DNA of 15,936 nt, taken from Saprospiraceae bacterium. GTDB lineage: Bacteria; Bacteroidota; Bacteroidia; Chitinophagales; Saprospiraceae. Below the pieces are notes generated by a model. It ran no database searches. It was not told where the DNA came from and saw nothing but the letters and a program-made list of their open reading frames with translations. Numbering within the stretch: position 1 is the first letter of the stretch; each line of letters opens with the position of its first letter. The translations under genes were made by a program, and so were the position numbers. The DNA is taken from contig JACMMM010000318.1 in NCBI GenBank assembly GCA_014379065.1, positions 1-15,936 on the forward strand, in the 5' to 3' direction. This document shows positions 1 to 6,293 of this stretch, piece after piece.

Positions 1-2
1 AA

Positions 3-71
3 TGGTTCTTACAATCAGAAGACAAAAGCTGGAGTGAATTTATTGAATTGAGACTTGAAAAGCAGTGCTGA
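3..71 (+). CDS. Possible 3' end of an upstream gene (partial)
   Basis: Reading from base 3 gives 22 codons with a protein-like composition (alternating acidic and aromatic residues, ending EKQC) before a TGA at 69-71. The other two + frames stop earlier or look random. This may be the C-terminus of a gene lying mostly outside the window. Nothing identifies its family, and a stretch this short can be open by chance. Confidence 0.22.
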   Translation, partial: WFLQSEDKSWSEFIELRLEKQC

Positions 72-72
72 T

Positions 73-91
73 GCGCTTGGGCAAAAGATAC
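73..91 (+). repeat. Degenerate copy of dispersed repeat (GGTCAAAAGACAC family)
   Basis: GCGCTTGGGCAAAAGATAC here matches 17 of 19 bases of the copy at 472-490. It is one of four copies of the same core in the first 1.9 kb. Its orientation is the same as 472-494 and opposite to 396-418. Confidence 0.5.
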
Positions 92-175
92 TACGGTATG
101 CACACAAAAACGGTTGGCTATCAACGTGTAATGCGCGATTCCAATAGATAACGCGAGCAATTTTATGTAAAAGCT

Positions 176-303
176 GATTTGTCATGTCGCAACGCACTGG
201 AGACACCTACACAACTCAAGCTACCCGAGACCCGCTTTGTGAAGGACACCCAGTGTATCTTGGGTTGTGTAGGTGTCTCCACTGCGTTGTGACATGACAA
301 ATC
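176..303. repeat. Long imperfect inverted repeat (49-bp arms)
   Basis: Bases 176-224 match the reverse complement of 255-303 at about 45 of 49 positions, with a 30-nt loop at 225-254. Outside the arms, AAAGC(T) on the left and GCTTT on the right extend the symmetry with one indel. A transcript would form a very stable hairpin. There is no T-run after either arm, so a classic intrinsic terminator is unlikely. A non-autonomous mobile element of MITE type or a remnant of two oppositely oriented repeats is more plausible. No target-site duplication was clear. Confidence 0.75.
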
Positions 304-650
304 GCTTTGAGCGAAAATGAACAAAATCAAAAGATAGATTCTGCCTCGCTTGGTCTTCCCGCTTGCTTACCTCAAAATCCCATGCCCAGCGCCGCGCTTG
401 TGTCTTTTGACCAAGCGCCCACTCGCGAAGGGATCTTTACTTTACAAATAAATGAAAATCAATGCATTAGAGCGCTTGGTCAAAAGACACAAGCCCAGCG
501 CCGCGCTTAAAATCTTTATTTAGCTATAGGGAAGACCTAAAAAGGCAGAAAACTTCGAAAAAATGAAAGCACCAAAAATCTTTGAAAATCAACCAATACG
601 CTTAGTAATTTGTCCGGCAAAACCGAACCACCTCACTAAACTTACCCACA
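304..650. other. Gene-poor, repeat-bearing stretch
   Basis: No credible gene is visible here. A 67-codon open frame at 307-510 (+) is made largely of the inverted and direct repeats at 385-508, so I treat it as non-coding. Another + frame opening at 563 runs into the secreted-protein gene in the wrong frame. Bases 302-314 form a short palindrome (TCGCT-TTG-AGCGA). TAATTTG near 608-614 is only an imperfect match to the Bacteroidota -7 element, so no promoter is called for the downstream gene. Confidence 0.5.
385..508. repeat. Composite repeat: 23-bp perfect inverted repeat plus 15-bp direct repeat
   Basis: Bases 396-418 and 472-494 are exact reverse complements over 23 bp (core GGTCAAAAGACACAAGC in the right arm), separated by 53 nt. 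In addition CCCAGCGCCGCGCTT occurs as a direct repeat at 385-399 and 494-508, overlapping the outer edge of each arm. The GC-rich block and the inverted core therefore look like two building blocks combined in different orders. The same core recurs at 73-91 and 1881-1898, so this is a dispersed family and not a single hairpin. Its function is unknown. Confidence 0.7.
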
Positions 651-1814
651 ATGCGAAACCACTTATTACAAAAGCCTGTTTGCTTGAAGCGTGTACTGCT
701 GCTATATGTGTTGAGCCTCTCCGTTCATTCCATACAGGCACAGTGCCTGAACGAGGTCCAATACGTTGCTGGCATCCATCAAATTGCCTGCACGGAGGTA
801 AGCATCACTTCCTGGGGGAGTGTCAACGCCGGAAACTCTTGCTTCGGCGCTATAGGCCCATATGTGATCGGATTTGATAACATTGATGGCGGCTACATCT
901 TTACATTTTCCCCGCCTGTAACAGGTGTAAGCTTGGGTTTTGCGGTAATTGACAACCAAGAGTTTAATCCAGTGGGGCATGAGGAAGTGTCCCTTCTGAT
1001 CAACGGTGCGCCCTATGCCTTTCCAGACAACGGTTCGCCCAACTGCGATGATTACCAGGCAATTGTTACGCCGGGAGGAAATCTTAGGGCCCCAAATTGC
1101 GGTGATCCGCTGGGGTGTATGGCCGGCTGTGTAGATGTGAACATTTATGAAGCAATCAATTCTATCACGGTCAGCGACACTCACTTTGGTGCAGGTGGCA
1201 TCGGATTGACCTTTTCGATCAGTTTTTGCTGCGAGCGCCCATGTCTGGTGGATGCAGGAGTGCTTACTGCCCAGGCTTTGGAGCTTTGTCCCGGGTTACC
1301 CGCATCGGTGCCAAACGCGACACATACGTCGTTACCCCCAGGATCGCTCTTACAATATGTTCTTTTTTCCGACCCGAATGACACCCTCGGCAGTATCCTT
1401 TTAACCAGCAATACACCTGATTTTTTGTTTAATCCAGCCATCATGCAAGAGGGCGTGACCTATTACATTGCCGCGGTCGCAGGAGGAAACAATGGTGGAA
1501 ACGTTGATTTAAACGATGCTTGTCTGGATTTTTCGAATGCGATTGAGGTAATATGGCGGCCAAAGATTAGTGTTGCCTTTTCCCTTGACGACCCGAATGT
1601 GTGTTCGGGGGAATGTACCTCCGTAACGGTTACATTTACGGGCGATCCGCCTTTTTCATTGACTTATACTACTGGAACGGGAAACATATCAATAGCGGAA
1701 TTCACGGATAACATTGGCATTATCGAGGTCTGCGCACCGTTCTATGCACCTTCTGGTAGCCTGTTTGTTCAGGCGATTAAGTTGGTGGATGCACATTGTG
1801 TTTGTGCGCTATAA
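651..1814 (+). CDS. Secreted Ig-like/adhesin-type protein, probably 3'-truncated
   Basis: 387 residues. After a basic start there is a hydrophobic signal segment (about 14-31, ending in IQAQ) followed directly by cysteine. Residues 32-197 form a cysteine-rich unit with CCERPCLVDAG at its end. Residues 199-302 look like one Ig/PKD-like module of the kind repeated in very large Bacteroidota surface proteins (opening VDAGVL, closing with cysteine and an Ile-Glu-Val strand). Residues 303-385 start a second module (CSGECTSVTVTF, GDPPFSLTY) that stops at VDAHCVCAL, where such proteins normally run on into further modules and a C-terminal sorting domain. No T9SS domain is present. The start at 651 is chosen because it places the signal peptide correctly; no clear ribosome binding site is visible, which is usual in this phylum. 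Function is probably surface attachment, or a remnant of an adhesin. The family is recognised only by style. Confidence 0.7.
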   Translation: MRNHLLQKPVCLKRVLLLYVLSLSVHSIQAQCLNEVQYVAGIHQIACTEVSITSWGSVNAGNSCFGAIGPYVIGFDNIDGGYIFTFSPPVTGVSLGFAVIDNQEFNPVGHEEVSLLINGAPYAFPDNGSPNCDDYQAIVTPGGNLRAPNCGDPLGCMAGCVDVNIYEAINSITVSDTHFGAGGIGLTFSISFCCERPCLVDAGVLTAQALELCPGLPASVPNATHTSLPPGSLLQYVLFSDPNDTLGSILLTSNTPDFLFNPAIMQEGVTYYIAAVAGGNNGGNVDLNDACLDFSNAIEVIWRPKISVAFSLDDPNVCSGECTSVTVTFTGDPPFSLTYTTGTGNISIAEFTDNIGIIEVCAPFYAPSGSLFVQAIKLVDAHCVCAL

Positions 1815-1880
1815 GGTGCAGCGCTAAGGTGCAGAAAATCACCACTTTAGATTAACTTTACCGCTCGCCGTAGGGGCTAT

Positions 1881-1903
1881 GGTCATAAGACACAAGCGCG
1901 GCG
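1881..1903 (+). repeat. Third-site copy of dispersed repeat core
   Basis: GGTCATAAGACACAAGC at 1881-1897 differs by one base from the right-arm core at 472-494 and continues into GCGGCG, matching the GC-rich block of the composite repeat in the opposite orientation. It lies 70 bp after the abrupt end of the Ig-like gene. The rest of the 211-bp gap (1815-2025) holds a short AAGGTGCAG duplication at 1813-1833 and an ATCATCA-type simple repeat near 1990-2010, but no gene. Confidence 0.55.
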
Positions 1904-2025
1904 GGAAAGGCGATGTGCTAAATGAAGCGTTGCCGTGGAATTTTTTGATCTTATCGCCAATCATGAATCTGAATATTTGGATTTTCGAGCACCATCATCA
2001 ATCATCATAAATATGTCATAAAAAC

Positions 2026-2970
2026 ATGAAAAAAGCACTAATTTTAATTTGGGGATTTTGTTTTTCAAATGGATTCTTGGTAAGATCACAGGAGACTAGC
2101 TATATTCAATATCACATGGAATTTAGTCAAGTAGAAGAACTGATTGTCAAGGAGCAATATCAGGAAGCTGAGATAAAGTTAGATGCGCTATTCAAGGTTT
2201 TTAAGGTTAAATTTGCTAAAGACTATGTGATTGCAGCACAAATTAGTTTGATAAATGGACATAAAGAAAAAGGCTTAGAATTTATGAGAAGCGCAATAAG
2301 GATGGGTGTTAAGGTGAAATGCTTGCAATCCATTGCACTAGTCAATCGGAGCATGAGTAAACTTGAATGGGAAGATATCAAAATTGAAGAAAAAAACCTT
2401 AGGAAAGACTATTTGAAAGGAATTGATCTTAAATTGTATGAAGAATTTCATGCAAGGTATCAAGAAGAACAAAATGCTAAAAGGACAGAACAATATAAAG
2501 CCATTGTTTATTCAAATTTCAATCGTATAAAAGATATTTTAGAAAAAGGCGAAAGCATAGGTTCAGATGTAATTGGAATTGATAATCAATCCCTTGCCCT
2601 GTCTTTGTCGGACTGTGATTTAGGAAATTCAAGAATAATTGTGACTTTGCTCCATTATGATTATCCGATCAGTGAAATTGGAATAGACAATCTTATAAGT
2701 GAGATGGGAAAAGGGAATCTGCATCCCAGAGCATTTGCCACAATATACAATTTTGAAAAAAACAAAGTTTCTGTCCTATATGCTAAATCCAAAAAGAAAT
2801 ATAAAGAATTGCCCGAATACCAGTTCAACTTCCCATTTGGGGATAAAAGCACCGATCTTGAAGAGGTTAATTCTGACAGATTCAAGATCGGAATCTGTAA
2901 ATATGAGGTTGAGTTAAAAATGGATGAAATTTGTCGCAAAAATGGAATGAAATTAAAGTTCATTTATTAG
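2026..2970 (+). CDS. Exported protein, helical N-terminus with DUF6624-like C-terminus
   Basis: 314 residues starting MKKALILIWG, with a signal peptide of about 21 residues ending near VRSQ. Residues 30-150 are predicted mostly helical, with a TPR-like alternation and charged helices (FSQVEELIVKEQYQEAEIKL). The C-terminal half (about 165-314) follows the pattern I associate with DUF6624: a Leu-Leu-His-x-Asp segment, a stretch like GNLHPRAFATIY, and a terminal SDRFKIGI. The canonical Asp-Arg after the Ala-x-Leu position is not kept, so it is a divergent member if it is one at all. Biochemical function is unknown. Base composition is much more AT-rich than its neighbours (sampled rows 28-40% G+C), suggesting separate ancestry. 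The start codon is preceded by an AT-rich leader and is the only one giving a signal peptide. Confidence 0.72.
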   Translation: MKKALILIWGFCFSNGFLVRSQETSYIQYHMEFSQVEELIVKEQYQEAEIKLDALFKVFKVKFAKDYVIAAQISLINGHKEKGLEFMRSAIRMGVKVKCLQSIALVNRSMSKLEWEDIKIEEKNLRKDYLKGIDLKLYEEFHARYQEEQNAKRTEQYKAIVYSNFNRIKDILEKGESIGSDVIGIDNQSLALSLSDCDLGNSRIIVTLLHYDYPISEIGIDNLISEMGKGNLHPRAFATIYNFEKNKVSVLYAKSKKKYKELPEYQFNFPFGDKSTDLEEVNSDRFKIGICKYEVELKMDEICRKNGMKLKFIY

Positions 2971-3138
2971 ATATATTTTGATTAAATTTGTTCTTCCAAT
3001 GGTTGCCGCCCTTTCCAACAATATTTCTGAACTAGACAACCACTTGTTCCTCCCGCTTGCCTGAACAATCGCCCATTATACCGGTTTCCTATGCGTCCAT
3101 GTCAGCAAACACTATCTTCTAACTAAAAAAATGACAAA

Positions 3139-3549
3139 ATGGAACCTAAAAAAGATCATATAAACCCGGACGGACTGTTCAAGAGTCCTGCTTTTTCGCA
3201 GGTGGTGACCACTCAGGGAGGCGGTAAAACCATTTATATCGGCGGGCAGAATGCAGTAAACAAGGACTTGGAAATTATCGGGAAAGCTGACCTTTCCAAA
3301 CAAACCGAACAGGTCATGCAAAACCTGAAAATTGCCCTCGAAGCTTGCGGGGCGGATTTCGGTGATGTGGTAAAATTGAATATACACCTGCTTCAGGGGC
3401 AGGATGCCAAAAAAGGATTTGAAGTTTCTCAAAAATTCCTGGGCAACTTGTCCAACCCGCCCATCGTGACCGTTCTGTTCGTCGCGGCCTTGGGACAGCC
3501 GGACTACCTGGTCGAAATTGATGCCATCGCCTTTGTCCCGGAAAACTGA
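3139..3549 (+). CDS. RidA/YjgF family protein lacking the catalytic arginine
   Basis: 136 residues, the usual length for a RidA subunit (trimeric chorismate-mutase-like fold). Recognisable elements are FSQVV at 19-23, IYIGGQ near 32-37, a central helix with EQVMQNLKIALEACGA at 57-72, DVVKLNIHLL at 76-85 and the C-terminal strand VEIDAIAFV at 125-133. Enamine/imine-deaminating members carry an arginine in a P-x-R-(S/T) motif that binds the substrate carboxylate; here the region reads NPPIVTVLF (106-114) and the whole protein contains no arginine. By family knowledge this argues against standard RidA deaminase activity and for one of the divergent Rid subfamilies. It has a cytosolic character with no signal peptide. 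It stands alone, 168 nt after the previous gene. A TAAATTTG box at 2983-2990 is a possible but distant promoter element. Confidence 0.88.
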   Translation: MEPKKDHINPDGLFKSPAFSQVVTTQGGGKTIYIGGQNAVNKDLEIIGKADLSKQTEQVMQNLKIALEACGADFGDVVKLNIHLLQGQDAKKGFEVSQKFLGNLSNPPIVTVLFVAALGQPDYLVEIDAIAFVPEN

Positions 3550-3582
3550 CCGGATATTTTCAACCTCGCTTGATCTTCCTGT

Positions 3583-3684
3583 TTACTCCTCCTCGTGAAC
3601 AACATTGCCCATCACAAGGTCAAACGCAACCTGCCTGCGCACGTTCACCCTGCCGGAACCGTATCCCTTGCGCTGCACTCCCTT
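3583..3684 (-). pseudogene. 3' remnant of an astacin-like protease gene
   Basis: Read on the minus strand this segment encodes KGVQRKGYGSGRVNV..., then FDLVMGNVVHEEE and a TAA at 3583-3585. It is the same frame and nearly the same peptide as residues about 349-376 of the protease encoded at 4867-6048. At DNA level 3598-3684 matches 4921-5007 at about 79 of 87 positions. Going upstream, homology ends near 3684 and an in-frame stop appears at 3697-3699, so only the tail of a second protease copy survives. Its own C-terminal end differs from the intact gene, which implies a diverged paralogue and not a recent duplication. Confidence 0.75.
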
Positions 3685-3733
3685 GGCACATGTTTTTTAG
3701 GATTTTCAAATAACATAAAACGCACGGCACATC

Positions 3734-4825
3734 ATGGATAAATCCCTTTTGAGTAACACGATCAAAGTCCTGCTTTTTTTCATTCTAAGCACCTGCATAC
3801 TTTTTATAGGCCGCGAGTTTTTAATCCCGGTCGCACTGGCAGGGGTTTTGGCGATATTGCTCATTCCCATGAACCGATGGCTTGAGAGGAAAGGGGCAAA
3901 CCGCGGCGTGGCATCTATATGCTGCGTATTGGCCTTAATCCTGGCCATTGGTGGGTTGTTTGCTTTGCTCGCCTGGCAGATGTCTTCTTTTGCGGAAGAT
4001 CTGGGGCAGGTAAAAGAACAAGCCTCCAACATGCTGAATAAGTTGCGACAGTTTATCAGCGATAGCCTTGGCATTTCGCCGGAAAAACAGCAGGAGATGA
4101 TGGAAAAGCAGCAATCTTCAGGAGGAGGGGATGCCTCGAAAATGGTGGGAAGTGTGCTAAGTGCACTGATGGGAATATCGGTCAATACGATTCTGGTATT
4201 GGTTTATATTTTCTTGTTTCTCTATTTCCGCAATCATTTTAAAAAATTCATCCTGATGCTGGTGCCCGCTGCGAAAAAAGCAGAAACTGAAATCATTATT
4301 CAGGAATCAAGTCAGGTAGTACAAAAATACCTATCCGGATTAGCGACTATGATCTTGATTTTGTGGGTCATGTATGGCATTGGGTTCAGTATTGCCGGCG
4401 TGAAACATGCGTTGTTTTTTGCTGTGTTATGCGGTTTGCTTGAAATTGTGCCCTTCGTCGGTAACATTACGGGTACTGCTGTCACGGTGTTGGTATCCCT
4501 TGCACAAGGGGGCGACACCCAATTGATTGTCGGTATCCTTATTGTTTATGCCCTTGTTCAATTTATTCAAACCTATGTGCTGGAGCCGCTGGTGGTGGGG
4601 GCTGAGGTAAATATAAACCCGGTTTTCACGATTTTATCGCTGGTGGCTGCAGAGATGGTATGGGGTATCGGAGGCATGGTGCTTGCCATTCCCTTGTTGG
4701 GCATTGTCAAAATTGTGTGCGATCACGTGGAACCACTCAAACCCTACGGTTTTTTATTGGGATCAGAACCTAAAAAGAAAAAGTCAGGAGACTGGGTAAA
4801 GCGGGTAAAGGGGTGGTTTAAATAG
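3734..4825 (+). CDS. AI-2E family (PerM/TqsA-like) membrane transporter
   Basis: 363 residues, a typical length for the AI-2E transporter family. Hydrophobic segments lie at about 10-26, 29-46, 60-82, 148-166, 203-222, 225-255 (likely two), 263-283 and 297-328. The large hydrophilic part between the third and fourth segments (85-145, rich in Gln/Lys) and the conserved block LLEIVPFVGNITG (235-247), followed by a LEPLVVG segment (283-289), are diagnostic for the family. A basic tail (KKKKSGDWVKRVKGWFK) should face the cytoplasm. Family members export small molecules (autoinducer-2 in TqsA) or act as Na+/H+ antiporters; the substrate here cannot be told. It is monocistronic, converging on the protease gene with a 41-bp gap. 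The gene is bracketed by the 87-bp direct repeats at 3598-3684 and 4921-5007. Confidence 0.92.
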   Translation: MDKSLLSNTIKVLLFFILSTCILFIGREFLIPVALAGVLAILLIPMNRWLERKGANRGVASICCVLALILAIGGLFALLAWQMSSFAEDLGQVKEQASNMLNKLRQFISDSLGISPEKQQEMMEKQQSSGGGDASKMVGSVLSALMGISVNTILVLVYIFLFLYFRNHFKKFILMLVPAAKKAETEIIIQESSQVVQKYLSGLATMILILWVMYGIGFSIAGVKHALFFAVLCGLLEIVPFVGNITGTAVTVLVSLAQGGDTQLIVGILIVYALVQFIQTYVLEPLVVGAEVNINPVFTILSLVAAEMVWGIGGMVLAIPLLGIVKIVCDHVEPLKPYGFLLGSEPKKKKSGDWVKRVKGWFK

Positions 4826-4866
4826 TTAATTTCAAGCACCTAATATCGGAAAACGCATAGATTCCG

Positions 4867-6048
4867 CTACTGCGAAGATACCTGCTGCGTCACCAGCTTC
4901 AGCTCAAAATACCCATCTCGAATAACATTGCCCATGACAAGGTCAAACGTAAGCTGTCCGCGCACGTTCACCCTGCCGGAACCGTATCCCTGGCGCTGCA
5001 CTTCCTTCAGGACGCCGTTCACACGGCGCAGAAAAGTGGTCCTGGTGCGTATTTCGTAATCGCAGGGGCCGGCTTTCGATAGCGTGAAAGTCATCCGCGC
5101 CGCCCGTTGCCCGGTTTGATCCAGTGTAAAACTGCGCGTAACCCCGTTTATCGTCACCCACACCTGCTCGCGTTTTTGCCCGCTGCCAAGTTCATCGCGA
5201 ATGGTCATGGTAGCATCTACCCGTGCAGGTGGGCGCGGCGTGACGACTCCGGGGGTGACACTGACACCAGGTTTTTTTGGATATACTTTAGCAACAAAAG
5301 CGCGGTCAGTGGGCGACAATTCGTTGTTATTGCCCACTTCGAAGTCGCCGACCGTCAGTGCATTGGGAATGGCGTAATGCATGATGGACGCCGGATCGTA
5401 GCGCGTATATTGCGTTCTGCTGCTGTTGAGGCGCGACAACACCTGTTCGTCCACCCGACCGGACTCCCAGCCTTGCGTGCGCTTGTAATAGGCGTAGAGT
5501 TTGGGCTTGTCCCAGGGAATGCCGCCACTGGGATGCTGATGTTCGTGCAACAGACCCAGTACATGGCCAAACTCATGGAGAATAGCGGCCCGATAACCGG
5601 ATTCCGGTGTGAGGCCATTGAACCAGCCAAAATTTATAGTGGGCTTGTTTTGCGGAGCCTGACTGGCGTCGGTGCCGATCAGCGACCAGGTACCCAGACC
5701 GGCGGTGAAGCTCACCCGCAGGTCGGAGGGCCCTTTTTCAACAAACAAAAACTTGATGTTTGCCACGTCCGACCATTCCGCAGCGTATTTACGCACCTTT
5801 GCCCGCTCGGCTTCTGTGCCGCTGAGGAAGCGCACTTTCAGTACTTTGCCATTGGGCCAGTATTTGCCTATCTCCGGTTTGAAGGCCACAGCGCGGGCAG
5901 TGAACCCGGGCGGCAAGGACGGGAGTTCGTTTTCAGGAGCGTCGAGTATAATCTCGGTGCAGATAGTAGGAAAGGCTTCGTTTTCTTGGGCAACGAGGGG
6001 AGTGAGTGCCACTCCGCACAGCCACGCACACAACCAGAATCGGTTCAT
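4867..6048 (-). CDS. Secreted astacin-like (M12A-type) zinc metalloprotease
   Basis: 393 residues. The signal peptide is about 1-20, ending LVAQ. The catalytic domain (about 60-257) contains HEFGHVLGLLHEHQHP at 158-173: H158, H162 and H168 are the zinc ligands and E159 the general base, as in HExxHxxGxxHE metzincins. The Met-turn is SIMHY at 221-225, with M223 under the zinc and Y225 in the astacin tyrosine position. A proline-rich linker (261-275) leads to a beta-rich C-terminal domain (about 277-386) ending GSGRVNVRGQLTFDLVMGN and a charged tail. There is no T9SS sorting domain, so secretion beyond the periplasm is uncertain. All catalytic residues are intact, so it should be an active endopeptidase. 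The gene is divergent from the delta-60 repeat gene. Its last 130 nt or so have a partial copy upstream of the AI-2E gene. Confidence 0.9.
   Translation of the reverse strand: MNRFWLCAWLCGVALTPLVAQENEAFPTICTEIILDAPENELPSLPPGFTARAVAFKPEIGKYWPNGKVLKVRFLSGTEAERAKVRKYAAEWSDVANIKFLFVEKGPSDLRVSFTAGLGTWSLIGTDASQAPQNKPTINFGWFNGLTPESGYRAAILHEFGHVLGLLHEHQHPSGGIPWDKPKLYAYYKRTQGWESGRVDEQVLSRLNSSRTQYTRYDPASIMHYAIPNALTVGDFEVGNNNELSPTDRAFVAKVYPKKPGVSVTPGVVTPRPPARVDATMTIRDELGSGQKREQVWVTINGVTRSFTLDQTGQRAARMTFTLSKAGPCDYEIRTRTTFLRRVNGVLKEVQRQGYGSGRVNVRGQLTFDLVMGNVIRDGYFELKLVTQQVSSQ
4921..5007 (-). repeat. Direct-repeat partner of 3598-3684
   Basis: This part of the protease coding sequence is repeated in the same orientation at 3598-3684 with about 91% identity over 87 bp. 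Recombination between the two would delete about 1.3 kb including the whole AI-2E transporter gene. Confidence 0.75.
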
Positions 6049-6239
6049 ACAAAAATTAGCAGTTGAATGAAGTCGAGGAAGTGGCGTATAGGCAGCAGGT
6101 AAGGAGTGAAGTGAAAAACTTTCGGGTGGAAAACGGCTATTAACCGTCGGCGCCCGGCAAAAAGTATGTGAGGGCTGGAAAGCGGGCTTAAAGTTTTGCT
6201 AAAAGCTGGTTTTACCGAAGCCGGCAGTCTTTGGCCCAT

Positions 6240-6271
6240 CATTCCCGCTGTTGGATCATGCCGTGGGAATG
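6240..6271. promoter_or_regulatory. Operator-like inverted repeat around the -33 region
   Basis: CATTCCCGC (6240-6248) and GTGGGAATG (6263-6271) are inverted copies with one mismatch (8 of 9). They bracket the TTG at 6251-6253 and end three bases before the TACTTTTG box. Position and symmetry fit a dimeric regulator site for the delta-60 repeat gene. No regulator can be named. Confidence 0.35.
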
Positions 6272-6281
6272 TCTACTTTTG
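6251..6281 (+). promoter_or_regulatory. Bacteroidota-type promoter (TTG-N20-TAnnTTTG)
   Basis: TACTTTTG at 6274-6281 is a perfect match to the Bacteroidota sigma-A -7 element TAnnTTTG, with TTG at 6251-6253 exactly 20 nt upstream. Transcription would start near 6286-6289, giving a leader of only about 5-14 nt to the ATGs at 6294 and 6300. This also rules out the longer open frame beginning at 6231. Confidence 0.6.
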
Positions 6282-6293
6282 ACTGTAAATTCA

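Noticed and set aside
15..206. 63-codon open frame on the - strand
   Set aside because: It starts inside the long inverted repeat and looks random; the + strand 3' end at 3-71 is equally plausible.
307..510. 67-codon open frame on the + strand
   Set aside because: It consists largely of the inverted and direct repeats, has no protein-like pattern and no initiation context.
1824..1852. Possible terminator hairpin after the Ig-like gene (CTAAGGTG with CACCACTTTAG)
   Set aside because: The stem needs a bulge and is not followed by a T-run.
2983..2990. TAAATTTG box as promoter of the RidA gene
   Set aside because: It is a perfect -7 match, but no TTG at the right spacing and nearly 150 nt from the start codon.
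5107..6066. 319-codon open frame on the + strand opposite the protease
   Set aside because: It is a frame shadow of a GC-rich coding region; the opposite strand carries a signal peptide and complete zinc-protease motifs.
6045..6242. 65-codon open frame on the - strand between divergent genes
   Set aside because: It overlaps the protease start and promoter region and has no recognisable features.
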